A DNA stretch of 44,383 bases from Bacteroidales bacterium. GTDB lineage: Bacteria; Bacteroidota; Bacteroidia; Bacteroidales; WCHB1-69. The stretch's first letter is position 1, and every line of letters starts with the position of its first letter. Under the pieces are notes generated by a model. It saw only the letters and a list, made by a program, of their open reading frames with translations. It made no database searches and was not told where the DNA came from. Shown here in pieces: positions 25,483 through 35,122 of the stretch. Location of the stretch: the NCBI GenBank assembly GCA_017615595.1, contig JAFZZT010000022.1, positions 1 to 44,383 on the forward strand, read 5' to 3'. Made by a program: the position numbers and the translations under genes.

Positions 25483-27600
25483 TCAACGACCCTCCTTCAG
25501 CCATTGGTCGAGCCAGCGGAAGAACTCGCGTTGCCAGAGCATGGCGTTCTGGGGTTTGCTCACGAAGTGGCACTCGTCCGGGAAGAAGAGGAAACGGCTG
25601 GGGATTCCCTTCATCTGGGCCACATCGAAGGCCTGCATGCCCTCGGTGTAGGGGATGCGGAAGTCGTTGCCGCCATGGATGACGAGGATGGGCGTGTCCC
25701 AGTTGCCCATGAAGCGATGCGGGGAGAATGCGTAGCTGCTCTGGGCGGGGAATTTCTGGTTGGCATAGTCAGGCGTGTCCCAATAGTTGCCTTCGAGGTC
25801 GTGGTTGGCGAAGAAGAGCTCCTCGGTGGTGCCGTACCAGCTCTCGAAGTTGAACATGCCGCAGTGGGCGATGAAGGCCTTGAAGCGTTTCTCGTGGTGA
25901 CCGGCGAGCCAATAGACGGAGAAGCCGCCGAAGCTGGCGCCCACGCACCCGAGCCGGTTCTCATCGACGTAGGGCTCCTTCGCCACGTCATCGATGGCGG
26001 AGAGATAGTCCTTCATGCACTGGCCGCCGTAGTCGCCGCTGATCTGGTCGTTCCACTCGTGGCCGAAGCCGGGCAGGCCGCGCCGGTTGGGAGCCACGAT
26101 GATGTAGTCGTGCGCCGCCATCATCTGGAAGTTCCAGCGGTATGAGAAGAACTGGCTCACCGACGACTGCGGGCCGCCCTGACAGTAGAGCAACGCCGGG
26201 TAGGTCTTGGTGGAGTCAAAGTTTGGGGGCAGGATGACCCAAACCAACATGTCCTTGCCGTCAGTGGTCTTCACCCAACGCTTCTCGGTACGCGCCGGTA
26301 CAATCTGATCCAGCACCTCCTTGTTGATGAAGCTCAGCTGTTTCACGCTCTTGTCCTTCAAGTTCACGGTGTAGATCTCGGAGGGCTCCGCGTGCGTGGT
26401 GCGCGTCACGATGAGCTGGTCGCCGCACACCTGCAGGGTGTTGTAGTCGTAGTCGCCATCGGTAATCTGCTCAAACTGCCGGGTGGCCAGGTCCAGACCG
26501 TAGATCTGGTAGGTGGCCTCCTGACAGGTGGTGAAATAGATCTTGCCGCCGTCAGCGCTCCAGCCGAAGTTGGTGGCGTCCTGGTCGAAATCGACGCTGT
26601 AGTCGGTGGCCTTCTGGGTGGTGAAGTCATAGACCATCAGACTGTGCTTCTCCGACTCGAAGCCGTCCGTCTTCATGTTCCACCACACCAGCTTGGTGCC
26701 GTCAGGAGAATAGACGGGGTCCATATCGTAGCCTTTGTTGTCTTCGGTCAGGTTGACGGTCTTTTGGGAGGCCAGGTCATAGAGATAGAGGTCGGTGTTG
26801 GTGCTCTCGGCGAAGGCCTTGCCGGTGAGCTTCTTGCAGCAATAAACCAGCTGTTTGCCATCCGGACGCCAGGCCACCTCCTCCATGCCACCGAAGGGCG
26901 GTTTGGGGGCGTGGAACTTCTGACCCTCCAGCAGATCGACAGGGTTTTTCATCCTGGGATAGTCGGCCACGAAGAGATGGCTGTAGGTGCCGTCGGCCCA
27001 GTAGTTCCAGTGACGGTACATGAGGTCGTCGTAGATCATGGCGTTGGCATTGGGGAGGTCGGGGTAGCGCTGCTCGATGGTGGGCTCCAGGCGCACATTC
27101 ATGGCGTAGCAGACATGCTTCATGTCGGGGGCATAGCTGAAGGCGTTGATGTCGCCATCCACATGGGTGAGCTGCTTGACTTTGGAGCCGTCCGGGTTGC
27201 ACTCGAAGACCTGCAGGCCCTTGTCATCCGGGTAGAGGTAGGCGATCTTCTTGCCGTCTGGGCGCCAGATGGGCTGGGCCTCATCAGCCGCCGTGGTGGT
27301 GATACGGGTCGGCTCGCCGCCCTCCACCGGCATGGTGTATAACTCCGCATTGCCCTTGTTGGCCCGATAGTCGTAGTATTTCACGCTGTAGAGGATCATC
27401 TTGCCGTCGGGCGACACCTGCACGTCCGACAGTCGCCCCAGATACCAGAGGATCTTCTCGTCCATCACATGTCTGGAAAAGTCAGGCGTTTCGCGGTTTT
27501 CTTTCGTGATGATATCCTTGTTTTTTTTCTCCGCTTTGTTGTCGTGACAGCTGCAAAGGGTCATAATGAGGAGGGTTAAAATGATGAGATTCCGTTTCAT
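25483..27600 (-). CDS. S9 serine peptidase, DPP5-like
   Basis: 705 residues. Lipoprotein signal with LCSC near residue 18. A seven-bladed beta-propeller (VQVSPDGKMILYSV, PIWRPDGKKIAYLY, PVYSPDGTKLVWW) precedes an alpha/beta hydrolase domain with Ser556 in GASFGG, Asp646 in HGGNDFRIP and His678 in DECHFVSKP. The size and motifs match periplasmic dipeptidyl-peptidase 5 of Porphyromonas and relatives, which removes dipeptides from peptides taken up for amino-acid fermentation. This fits a proteolytic or propionate-forming lifestyle together with mutB. It has its own promoter. Confidence 0.93.
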   Translation of the reverse strand: MKRNLIILTLLIMTLCSCHDNKAEKKNKDIITKENRETPDFSRHVMDEKILWYLGRLSDVQVSPDGKMILYSVKYYDYRANKGNAELYTMPVEGGEPTRITTTAADEAQPIWRPDGKKIAYLYPDDKGLQVFECNPDGSKVKQLTHVDGDINAFSYAPDMKHVCYAMNVRLEPTIEQRYPDLPNANAMIYDDLMYRHWNYWADGTYSHLFVADYPRMKNPVDLLEGQKFHAPKPPFGGMEEVAWRPDGKQLVYCCKKLTGKAFAESTNTDLYLYDLASQKTVNLTEDNKGYDMDPVYSPDGTKLVWWNMKTDGFESEKHSLMVYDFTTQKATDYSVDFDQDATNFGWSADGGKIYFTTCQEATYQIYGLDLATRQFEQITDGDYDYNTLQVCGDQLIVTRTTHAEPSEIYTVNLKDKSVKQLSFINKEVLDQIVPARTEKRWVKTTDGKDMLVWVILPPNFDSTKTYPALLYCQGGPQSSVSQFFSYRWNFQMMAAHDYIIVAPNRRGLPGFGHEWNDQISGDYGGQCMKDYLSAIDDVAKEPYVDENRLGCVGASFGGFSVYWLAGHHEKRFKAFIAHCGMFNFESWYGTTEELFFANHDLEGNYWDTPDYANQKFPAQSSYAFSPHRFMGNWDTPILVIHGGNDFRIPYTEGMQAFDVAQMKGIPSRFLFFPDECHFVSKPQNAMLWQREFFRWLDQWLKEGR

Positions 27601-27643
27601 AACGAGATTATTTTAAAAAATGCAAATCTGGATTTTGCAGCCG

Positions 27644-27651
27644 CAAAAATA
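27644..27651 (-). promoter_or_regulatory. -7 box (TATTTTTG) for the DPP5-like gene
   Basis: Minus-strand TATTTTTGCGG, 43 bp before the ATG at 27600. Confidence 0.55.
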
Positions 27652-27689
27652 ATAAAAAATGGGATGTATGGAATGATTTGCTCAACTTG

Positions 27690-27719
27690 TTGGAGACGTA
27701 GAGTTTTTTTGTATCTTTG
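27690..27719 (+). promoter_or_regulatory. promoter (TTG-19-TATCTTTG) for the type-B T9SS protein
   Basis: TTG at 27690-27692 and TATCTTTG at 27712-27719 are 19 bp apart; the predicted leader to the ATG at 27788 is about 60 nt. Confidence 0.65.
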
Positions 27720-27787
27720 CCCACTTTTTGAGGTGTAATAAGGGTGGGGTTTAGTTCGTCTTACAGACGTGTTCGAAATATTAAAAT

Positions 27788-30469
27788 ATGTTTAAATACA
27801 TTTGGAAAAGAATCGTGTTGATGGTGCTGCTGGCTTGCGCCACGATGTCCTATGCCCAGATCGACAACCTGTTCTGGTTCGCGGCGCCATATATCTCCCC
27901 AAATCACGCCCACGACCCCATCACCTTCTGCTTCACCTCTTTCAGCAACCCGGCCACGGTGACCATCTCGCAGCCGGCCAACCCGAGCTTCACACCCGTC
28001 ACCGTCAACCTGAACCCTTACAGTCTCTATACCTTGAACCTGACGAGCCAGGAGAACATCGTCCAGACAAATCCGCCCAACACGGTCTGCAACTACGGTT
28101 TCAAAATCCAGTCCACCGCCAACATCACGACCTACTATCAGTTGGGTGCCAATAACAGCGAGATCTATACCTTGAAGGGACGCAATGGCTTGGGCACCGA
28201 CTTCATCGTGCCGATGCAGAACTATCTGGTGGACGGTCCTCCCTCAGACGCCCGCAACAGCATCGAGATTGTGGCCACCGAAAACAATACAGTGGTGACC
28301 ATCGTGCCATCCCGGCCTTTGACAGGCGGCGCGCCTGCCGGGATGCCCATCATCATCACGCTCAACGAGGGTCAGTCGTATTGTATCAAGTCCGCCGACC
28401 AGACTGCCAACGGACATCTGACCAACACGCGCATCACCTCCAACAAACCCATCGCGGTCAACTCCACCGACGACTCCGTGGCCAGCAATCAGGTGTCGGG
28501 CTATTCCGGACAGGACCTGGTGGGCGAGCAGCTGGTCCCCATCGACTATGCCGGCGATCTCTTCATCGCCATGTACAACAACCGACAGTTTGAGAATCTC
28601 TGTATCATCCCCACGCAGGACACCACGCATGTCTATATCAACGGCAACACGACCCCTGCGGCCACGTTGAATCTGGGGCAGAGTTACACCTATATGCCCA
28701 GCAACTCGCCGACCATCGCCACGATGATCACCGCTGACAAGCCCATCCAGGTCTTCCAGCTCACCGGCTCAGATGGCGAGGCTGGCGGCACACAGCTGCC
28801 CGCCTTGGGCTGCACCGGCTCCCAAGAGGTCGTCTATGCCCGCCCCTCGTACTCCACCCACCTGCGGCTCTCCATCCTGGTGCCCACCGCATACGTCAAC
28901 GGCTTCACGATGACTTGCGGCAACAACAACATCCCATTACCCGCCTCCTCTTTCACCCAGGTCCCCTACAACCCCACCTGGTCCTATTGCTACCAAGATT
29001 TCTCCAGCCAGGTGCCTACCCAGACGGTCATGATCCTCAAAAACAACCTCGGCCCGTTCCACCTGGGTATCCTTGACTACTACACGGGCATGTCCTCCTC
29101 GCTGGGCTACTTCAGCGACTACAGCAATAACGGCCGCATCACCTTGATGATGAATGATGTCTATTGTCTGCACGACAGCCTCCCCTTCCACTATGTCACG
29201 GAGAATGTGGACTCCATCCGGCTGATCACGCCCGCGGGCGACACGCTGACCCAGGAGCCGTATGTGCTGCAGGATATCTCGCTTGCCGATGAGGGCCTCT
29301 ACTACGTCATCGCCCACAGCACCACGGGATGCGACGGCGCCTGGGTGCATGACAGCATCCAGATCCGGGTGGTCAACTCCTACAAACCCGACCTCGGCCC
29401 CGACCGCTATCTCTGCAACGGCGAGTATATCTATATCGGCACCAACTACACCGACTCCACCGCCAACTATCTATGGAACACCGGCGATGAAGACTCCACC
29501 ATCATGGTGCTGGCCTCCGGCGAATACATCCTCAACATCACGCTGGAAAACACCGGCACAGACATGCCCTGCCAATCTTCCGACACGGTGCAGATCTTCT
29601 ACTATCCACAGCCTTACGCCCATTTCGAGGCCAACACGACCTCGGGATGCTCCCCCTTGACCATCCACTTCACCAATCTGACCACACCCGACACCTTGTC
29701 CTTTACCAGCGTGTGGACCGTTTGGAACGAAAACGAAGAGATGGTCTATTCCTCCGTGGAGTCGTCTCCTACCTGGGAGTTCAACGACAACGGCACCTTT
29801 ACCGTCAAGTTGCTGGTGTTCTCGCAAGACGGCTGTGTGGACTCCCTCATCCGATGGGACTATATCCACGTCTATCCCCAGCCTGAGTTGGACTTCGCCT
29901 CCGACCCCGAGATCTCCATGATGAGCGACCATGGCGGCACGGTGCAGTTCACCTCTTACCTCTCCGGCAATGTCATCGGCAACCCATCCAACCATCTCAC
30001 TTGGGACTTTGGGGACGGTGAGACGGAAGAGGAAGACTATAACCCCTCGCATACCTACGCCACATGGGGAGATTATGTCGTGACGCTGACACTCTCCACA
30101 GACGGGGACTGTTCCGACCAGGTGAGCCACATCGTGGTTCTTGAAGACGAGCTGATCTTCCCGAATGTCATCACCCCCAATGGCGACGGCATCAACGATG
30201 TGTGGGCCATCGGCAACCTGAGCACCCTCATCAACCCGGAAGACCCTGATGAATACCGCACCAACAAGCTGTTCATCTACAACCGGTGGGGCAAGCTCGT
30301 CTTCAAAGCGGAGAACTACGACACTTACGCCCGGGACGGACAAGTCTTCCTAGGTGACAACCCGTTCAGCGGCGAGGAGCTGTCTGACGGGGTCTATTAT
30401 TACACTTTCTATTATAAGGGGAAAGCCAAGGTGACGCAGTACCATGGCTCGCTGACCATTATTCGATAG
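27788..30469 (+). CDS. large T9SS type B surface protein (IgGFc-binding-like, PKD, CHU_C)
   Basis: 893 residues. After the signal peptide (to about residue 24, SYAQ) comes a region of about 400 residues whose pattern (FWFAAPYISPNHAHDPI, VTIVPSRPL, ADQTANGHLTNTRITSNKPIAVNSTDDS, DLVGEQLVPI, QVFQLTGSDGEAGG) fits the IgGFc-binding N-terminal domain family. Ig-like and PKD repeats follow (WDFGDGETEEEDYNPSHTY), then a CHU_C gliding-motility-associated C-terminal domain (FPNVITPNGDGINDVWAI ... YNRWGKLVF ... GVYYYTFYYKGK ... GSLTIIR), the type B T9SS signal. Likely an adhesin or surface matrix protein. Its last 11 bp overlap truA on the opposite strand. Confidence 0.9.
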   Translation: MFKYIWKRIVLMVLLACATMSYAQIDNLFWFAAPYISPNHAHDPITFCFTSFSNPATVTISQPANPSFTPVTVNLNPYSLYTLNLTSQENIVQTNPPNTVCNYGFKIQSTANITTYYQLGANNSEIYTLKGRNGLGTDFIVPMQNYLVDGPPSDARNSIEIVATENNTVVTIVPSRPLTGGAPAGMPIIITLNEGQSYCIKSADQTANGHLTNTRITSNKPIAVNSTDDSVASNQVSGYSGQDLVGEQLVPIDYAGDLFIAMYNNRQFENLCIIPTQDTTHVYINGNTTPAATLNLGQSYTYMPSNSPTIATMITADKPIQVFQLTGSDGEAGGTQLPALGCTGSQEVVYARPSYSTHLRLSILVPTAYVNGFTMTCGNNNIPLPASSFTQVPYNPTWSYCYQDFSSQVPTQTVMILKNNLGPFHLGILDYYTGMSSSLGYFSDYSNNGRITLMMNDVYCLHDSLPFHYVTENVDSIRLITPAGDTLTQEPYVLQDISLADEGLYYVIAHSTTGCDGAWVHDSIQIRVVNSYKPDLGPDRYLCNGEYIYIGTNYTDSTANYLWNTGDEDSTIMVLASGEYILNITLENTGTDMPCQSSDTVQIFYYPQPYAHFEANTTSGCSPLTIHFTNLTTPDTLSFTSVWTVWNENEEMVYSSVESSPTWEFNDNGTFTVKLLVFSQDGCVDSLIRWDYIHVYPQPELDFASDPEISMMSDHGGTVQFTSYLSGNVIGNPSNHLTWDFGDGETEEEDYNPSHTYATWGDYVVTLTLSTDGDCSDQVSHIVVLEDELIFPNVITPNGDGINDVWAIGNLSTLINPEDPDEYRTNKLFIYNRWGKLVFKAENYDTYARDGQVFLGDNPFSGEELSDGVYYYTFYYKGKAKVTQYHGSLTIIR

Positions 30470-31232
30470 CCAGCATCTCAGCCCACGGATAGCGCACATC
30501 CGTGAGGAACAGCGCTTGCGCAGGCATGGAGATACCTGCGGCGCAACGGTCTCTTTGCGCGATGACCTGTCCAAACTCCTCCACACTCATCTTGCCCAAG
30601 CCTACCTCCAGCAAGGTACCCACCACCGCTCGCACCATATTGCGCAGAAAGCGGTTGGCCGTGATGGTGAAGACTAGCTCGTGCCCCCGCTCCGTCCATT
30701 CCGCCTTGGTGACGTGGCAGATGAAGTTGTTGACCTGTGTATGCACTTTGCTGAAGCTGGTGAAGTCCTCGTGTCGCAAAAGCAGCGCAGCAGCCTCGTT
30801 CATCTTGGCCACGTCCGGTTTTCGATAGCTGAAATAGCGGAGAGGTGCCAAGAAAGGATCTTTCCGGATAGTGATGAAGTACTGATACGTCCGCTCTATG
30901 GCATCAAAGCGGGCATGGGCTCGCCCATTGACGGGGAAGATGCGGAAGATGACGATGTCGGAAGAGAGGAAGTTGTTGAATTTGTCGGTGAACTGGTCGC
31001 AGTCGCCGATGCTCACGCCCTCGGGCAGGTCGAAGTGGGCATAGTAGCAGGAACTATGCACGCCCGTGTCGGTGCGCCCGCAGCCGGTGATGGGGATACG
31101 GTCGCAGTGCAGCAACAACGACAGCCCGCGCTCCAGCGTCTCCTGCACTGAGGGATGGTTCGGCTGTATCTGCCACCCGAAAAAAGGGGCGCCATTGTAG
31201 GCCAGATGCATGAAATAGCGTCTCGACTCCAT
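30459..31232 (-). CDS. truA: tRNA pseudouridine38-40 synthase
   Basis: 257 residues from the ATG at 31232 (MESRRYFMHLAYNG), 4 bp after the degT stop; the frame stays open through degT to 31568, but that part is a shadow. It modifies U38-U40 in the tRNA anticodon arm. Motifs: GWQIQPNHPSVQETLE, CGRTDTGVHS with catalytic Asp55, RFDAIERTYQY, and FLRNMVRAVVGTLLEVG. Last gene of the lgt-degT-truA operon. Confidence 0.95.
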   Translation of the reverse strand: MESRRYFMHLAYNGAPFFGWQIQPNHPSVQETLERGLSLLLHCDRIPITGCGRTDTGVHSSCYYAHFDLPEGVSIGDCDQFTDKFNNFLSSDIVIFRIFPVNGRAHARFDAIERTYQYFITIRKDPFLAPLRYFSYRKPDVAKMNEAAALLLRHEDFTSFSKVHTQVNNFICHVTKAEWTERGHELVFTITANRFLRNMVRAVVGTLLEVGLGKMSVEEFGQVIAQRDRCAAGISMPAQALFLTDVRYPWAEMLAIE

Positions 31233-31236
31233 GGCG

Positions 31237-32484
31237 TTAGAGGATTGCTTCTCGGATAGAGTCCACGATGTAGGCGGCATCTTCCTCGCTGACACAAGGG
31301 CCGCTGGGGAGGCAGAGTCCCTGTTTGAAGAGCGCTTCCGAGACGCCGTTTTCGTAGGCGGGACAACCGGAGAAGACCGGTTGCAGATGCATGGGCTTCC
31401 AGAGAGGACGAGCCTCGATGCCTTTAGCATCCAAGAAGACGCGCATAGCCTCGACGTTGGGGTTGGGCTCGCAGGCAGTGTGCGTGTCGGCGGCAGCGTG
31501 GACCACGCCGCCCGCGCCTCCCACCGCGCCCTGCACACCCGTCTGGTAGGCCTTCTCCTGGCCGGCAACCTTCAGCGTGGGATCCAAGAGAAGGGTGTTG
31601 AGCCAGAAGTTGGACGCATAGCTACGGTCAGGTTCGCCATGCACGGTGATGCCCTCCACAGAGCGCAACAACTCGGAGTAGAGCTCATAAAGACGGCGGT
31701 GGTGGGCGATATGCTCCGCGGCCACCGTCATCTGTCCACGCCCGATGCCCGCACAGACGTTGCTCATGCGGTAGTTGTAGCCGATATGCTCATGCTGATA
31801 GTAGGGATATGCCTCGCGAGCCTGCGTGGCATAGAACATCACCTCGCGCCAGGCCTCCTCATCCGGACAGATGAGCGCGCCGCCGCCAGAGGTGGTGATC
31901 ATCTTGTTACCGTTGAAACTCAACACCCCGTAGCGTCCGAAGGTGCCCAGGACTTGGCCATCCACCCGGGAGCCAAAGCCCTCGGCGGCATCTTCGATGA
32001 CGGGGATGTCGTAACGCTCCGCGATGGTCATGATACGCCGGATGTCGTAGGGCATGCCGTACAATGCCACCGGGATGATGGCCTTGGGCTTGCTGCCCGT
32101 GCGTTCCATCCTGTCGATGATGGCCTTCTCCAGCAAGACCGGGTCCATATTCCAGCTGTGCGGCTCGCTGTCGATGAAGACCGGCACGGCACCCAGGTAG
32201 GTCACGGGGTTGGCGGAAGCACAGAAGGTGAAGCTCTGCACCAGCACCTCGTCACCGGGCTGGACGCCGCAGGCAATCAAGGCGAGGTGTACCGCCGCCG
32301 TTCCAGACGACAACGCCACCACGCGCTTGCCCTGCCCCACGAATTCCTCCAGGTCTTTTTCAAATCCATTCACATTGGGGCCTAACGGAACCACCCAGTT
32401 GGTGTCAAAAGCCTCCTTGACATACTTTTGTTCCATACCAGCCTCACTCATGTGGGCCAAACACAGGTAGATTCTTTTATCCAT
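31237..32484 (-). CDS. DegT/DnrJ/EryC1/StrS-family aminotransferase
   Basis: 415 residues, a PLP-dependent sugar aminotransferase fold of the PglE/EpsN kind, making amino sugars for surface glycans. SSGTAAVHLAL (59-69), VIEDAAEGFG (162-171) and FNGNKMITTSGGG with Lys194 as the Schiff-base lysine are visible, then GYNYRMSNVCAGIG. Residues about 305-342 form a Gly/Ala/His-rich stretch between NFWLNTLLLD and NPNVEAMRVFL that is longer than in most members I know. The end (GIEARPLWKPMHLQP) is standard. Lies 60 bp after lgt. Confidence 0.92.
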   Translation of the reverse strand: MDKRIYLCLAHMSEAGMEQKYVKEAFDTNWVVPLGPNVNGFEKDLEEFVGQGKRVVALSSGTAAVHLALIACGVQPGDEVLVQSFTFCASANPVTYLGAVPVFIDSEPHSWNMDPVLLEKAIIDRMERTGSKPKAIIPVALYGMPYDIRRIMTIAERYDIPVIEDAAEGFGSRVDGQVLGTFGRYGVLSFNGNKMITTSGGGALICPDEEAWREVMFYATQAREAYPYYQHEHIGYNYRMSNVCAGIGRGQMTVAAEHIAHHRRLYELYSELLRSVEGITVHGEPDRSYASNFWLNTLLLDPTLKVAGQEKAYQTGVQGAVGGAGGVVHAAADTHTACEPNPNVEAMRVFLDAKGIEARPLWKPMHLQPVFSGCPAYENGVSEALFKQGLCLPSGPCVSEEDAAYIVDSIREAIL

Positions 32485-32544
32485 AGCAATCCTAATTATC
32501 GTTTTGAGCGTATCGTTATCACTTCCGAAGGATAACCAGCGCTC

Positions 32545-33450
32545 TTATTCCTTGGGTTTCTTCTCCGATGTTTTCTTCTCATCCAGCTCCTCCGGATAAG
32601 GGCAGACCGGGTAGCTCGGCTTGGCAAACGAATAGATGAGTAACGCCAAGCCCAAGACAATCGCGGGGATGCTGAGCCATTGGCCGTTGTTCAGCACATG
32701 GCCCACCTCGCTCTCCACCTGCACCTCTTTGAAAAACTCGATGATGAAGCGCGCCACGAAGATGACCGTCAGCGTGATGCCGGAGGTTCTGCCTGCCGCC
32801 ACTTTACCCTTGGCATACTTGAAATAGTAGATGGTCAGGCAGGCGAAGAGGGTCAGATAGACTATCGCCTCGTAGATCTGGGCAGGATGGCGGAAAGTGC
32901 CCGCGATGCCGAAGCCGCCCATGGTGAAATCAAATGCCCACGGCACATCGGTGATCTTGCCCACTATCTCGTGATTCATCAGGTTGCCGCAACGCACCAA
33001 GCCTGCCGCGATGGGCACGGCAATGGCCAGACGGTCCAGCAACCACAAGAAGTTGATCTTGTGCCGCCAGGTATAATAGATGACAAACAAGATGATGGCG
33101 ATGACGCCGCCATGGCTGGCTAACCCCTGATAGCCCACAAACTGGCCGTCATGGAAGGGCAGGATGATCTCTAACGGATCGGTGATGAACATCTTCGGCT
33201 CGTAGAAGAGAAAATGCCCCAGGCGCAAGCCTACAATGGTCCAGAGGATTGTCCAGAAAGAGATCTTGTCGAGCAACGTCTGGGAGAGATGCTCCGTCTT
33301 GAAGATACGCTGCAGCGTGTAATACGCCAGCAAAAAGCCCGTGGCCAACAAGATGCCATACCAACGGACCTCCATAGAGCCTATGTGAAAGGCTATCGGG
33401 TTGACCGTCCAGGTGACCGTAGCCATGATGTGATTCAGAACACTATTCAT
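32545..33450 (-). CDS. lgt: prolipoprotein diacylglyceryl transferase
   Basis: 301 residues, about seven transmembrane helices. It transfers diacylglycerol from phosphatidylglycerol to the lipobox Cys of prolipoproteins, so it serves the several lipoproteins coded in this window. RWYGILLATGFLLAY, GYQGLASHGG, the signature GLVRCGNLMNHEIVG and HPAQIYE are present in the right order; the C-terminus is a Lys/Glu tail. MATVTWTVNP at codon 9 is an alternative start. First gene of an operon with degT and truA. Confidence 0.95.
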   Translation of the reverse strand: MNSVLNHIMATVTWTVNPIAFHIGSMEVRWYGILLATGFLLAYYTLQRIFKTEHLSQTLLDKISFWTILWTIVGLRLGHFLFYEPKMFITDPLEIILPFHDGQFVGYQGLASHGGVIAIILFVIYYTWRHKINFLWLLDRLAIAVPIAAGLVRCGNLMNHEIVGKITDVPWAFDFTMGGFGIAGTFRHPAQIYEAIVYLTLFACLTIYYFKYAKGKVAAGRTSGITLTVIFVARFIIEFFKEVQVESEVGHVLNNGQWLSIPAIVLGLALLIYSFAKPSYPVCPYPEELDEKKTSEKKPKE

Positions 33451-33470
33451 TTCTTCAAAAATTTAGGTTG

Positions 33471-33478
33471 CAAAAATA
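33471..33478 (-). promoter_or_regulatory. -7 box (TATTTTTG) for the lgt operon
   Basis: Minus-strand TATTTTTGCAAC in the 63-bp gap after the M20 gene, 20 bp before the lgt ATG. The surrounding 18 bp are identical to the manC promoter region. Confidence 0.6.
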
Positions 33479-33513
33479 CGTTTTTTTATGAAAATGGAGG
33501 AAAGGTTCAAGAA

Positions 33514-34632
33514 TCATTCCTCCTCGTTGAGCAATTGGCAGAAAAGGTCCACGCCCAAAGGGATGAGCGCATCGGGGAAGTCGAAGTCGGGATGATGGAG
33601 CGGGGGTTGTTGTTCGCCAGACCCCAGTCCGAAAAGTGCACCCGGGAAGTGTTGGGTCAGCAGTCCGAAGTCCTCGCCCCAGGAGAAGGGGGACTCCTTG
33701 GTCTGGTAGGGGTATCCGAGTGTCTTGCAGGCCGACATCAGCCGGGCGACCATCTCCGGGTGGTTGTTGGAGGCGGCGAAATACTCGCGCCAGGACACCT
33801 CCTGTCGGAGGCCTTCGCGCTGCGCCACCTCGGCCGCCATCTGCTCGATGCTGGCTTTGGTCGCTTGCAGCAAGGCGTCGTCTTTGGCGCGGATGGTGAA
33901 GCGCAGCACCCCATGGCCGGCGGTGACCCCGTAGGCGGGCTCCCCCACCCTGAACTCTATGAGGGTGGCGATGCGGTAATCGTCTCGTAGCATATCGTGC
34001 TGGCACAGCGCCAAAATCCGGTCGGTGAGCTCCTTGGCGGCGGGATAGGGCGACAGGGCCTTCAGCGGTTCGGCGGCATGGGAGGTGCGCCCGTGAAGTT
34101 CTATGTCACAGCTGACGACCGAGCAGGTGAAGCTGCCAGGCCGGCAGATGACGCTGCCCAAGGGGATGCCGGGGATATTGTGCAACGCAAAGACCTTGTC
34201 GGGCCGGTGCTGATCCAAAAAGCCAGAGGCGAGCAGTTGCGCCGCCCCCTCGCCCGTCTCCTCGGCAGCCTGGAAGAAGAGGAGCACCTTGCCCCTCGGC
34301 AATGGCTGACGCATGAGCCGCTCCGCCACGCCCAACAAGATGGTGGTGTGGCCGTCATGACCGCATTTGTGGGAGACTCCAGGGGTGTCGGCCCGATACG
34401 GCAGGTCCAGCGTCTCCTCCACCCGCACAGCATCGAAATCACCCCGCAACAGAGTCACGGGACCAGCGCCGAAGTCATACTCGGCCACCAGATGGCGGGA
34501 CTCCGGAAAAGTATGTATCCGCGTGGGATGCAGGCTCTTCAGCACCTCCAGGATATAGGCCCGGGTGCGGTCCTCGTGGTTGGAAGGCTCCGCGATACGA
34601 TGCAGATGGTGACGTATCTTTTCGTACTCCAT
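33514..34632 (-). CDS. M20-family amidohydrolase/peptidase
   Basis: 372 residues with the M20D-type (hippurate/indole-acetyl amino acid hydrolase-like) pattern: GDFDAV, HKCGHDGH (88-95, metal ligands), AAEETGEGA with the catalytic Glu125, ALHNIPGIPLGSV, a dimerisation domain starting SCDIELHGRTSHAAEP, and SWGEDFG near the end. It cleaves N-acyl amino acids or small peptides in the cytosol; exact substrate unknown. It is last in the sufC-sufD-rlmH operon, 11 bp after rlmH. Confidence 0.9.
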   Translation of the reverse strand: MEYEKIRHHLHRIAEPSNHEDRTRAYILEVLKSLHPTRIHTFPESRHLVAEYDFGAGPVTLLRGDFDAVRVEETLDLPYRADTPGVSHKCGHDGHTTILLGVAERLMRQPLPRGKVLLFFQAAEETGEGAAQLLASGFLDQHRPDKVFALHNIPGIPLGSVICRPGSFTCSVVSCDIELHGRTSHAAEPLKALSPYPAAKELTDRILALCQHDMLRDDYRIATLIEFRVGEPAYGVTAGHGVLRFTIRAKDDALLQATKASIEQMAAEVAQREGLRQEVSWREYFAASNNHPEMVARLMSACKTLGYPYQTKESPFSWGEDFGLLTQHFPGALFGLGSGEQQPPLHHPDFDFPDALIPLGVDLFCQLLNEEE

Positions 34633-34643
34633 AATTCGCAGTT

Positions 34644-35114
34644 TCAGTGATGATAGGGCTCGCCCTTCAGGATGGTGAAAGCCCGATAGAGCTGTTCGTT
34701 GAAGATGACGCGCGTCATGATGTGGGGGAAGGTGAGCTGCGACAAGGCTATCTTGGCGTTGCCTCGCGCATACACGTCACCCGAGAAGCCATAGGCCCCG
34801 CCGATGACGAAGATCAGGGTCTTGACCCCGCTGGAGAGATGCGACTGGATATAGGCGGCAAAGCCTTGCGAAGTGTACTCTTTGCCACGCTCATCCAACA
34901 ACACCACATAGTCGGAGGGCTCTATCTTCTTGAGGATCAGCTCACCCTCGCGCTTACGCTGCTCATCTTGCGACAATGACTTGGTATTCTTGAGATATGG
35001 GATGGCGACCGGCTCGTAGGGAACATAGAACCGAATCTTCTGGGCATACTCCTGGATGGCCTTGTCAAAGATGTCGCCATCAGGCTTGCCGATCCATATC
35101 AGCTTGATTTTCAT
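34644..35114 (-). CDS. rlmH: 23S rRNA pseudouridine1915 N3-methyltransferase
   Basis: 156 residues, full length for this SPOUT enzyme, which methylates pseudouridine 1915 in helix 69 of the large subunit using SAM. VVLLDERGKEYTSQGFA, FVIGGAYGFSGDVYARG (the knot SAM site), LSQLTFPHIMTRVIFNEQLYRAFTIL and the C-terminal GEPYHH are all diagnostic. Sits 8 bp after sufD. Confidence 0.97.
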   Translation of the reverse strand: MKIKLIWIGKPDGDIFDKAIQEYAQKIRFYVPYEPVAIPYLKNTKSLSQDEQRKREGELILKKIEPSDYVVLLDERGKEYTSQGFAAYIQSHLSSGVKTLIFVIGGAYGFSGDVYARGNAKIALSQLTFPHIMTRVIFNEQLYRAFTILKGEPYHH

Positions 35115-35122
35115 GTCGGATG

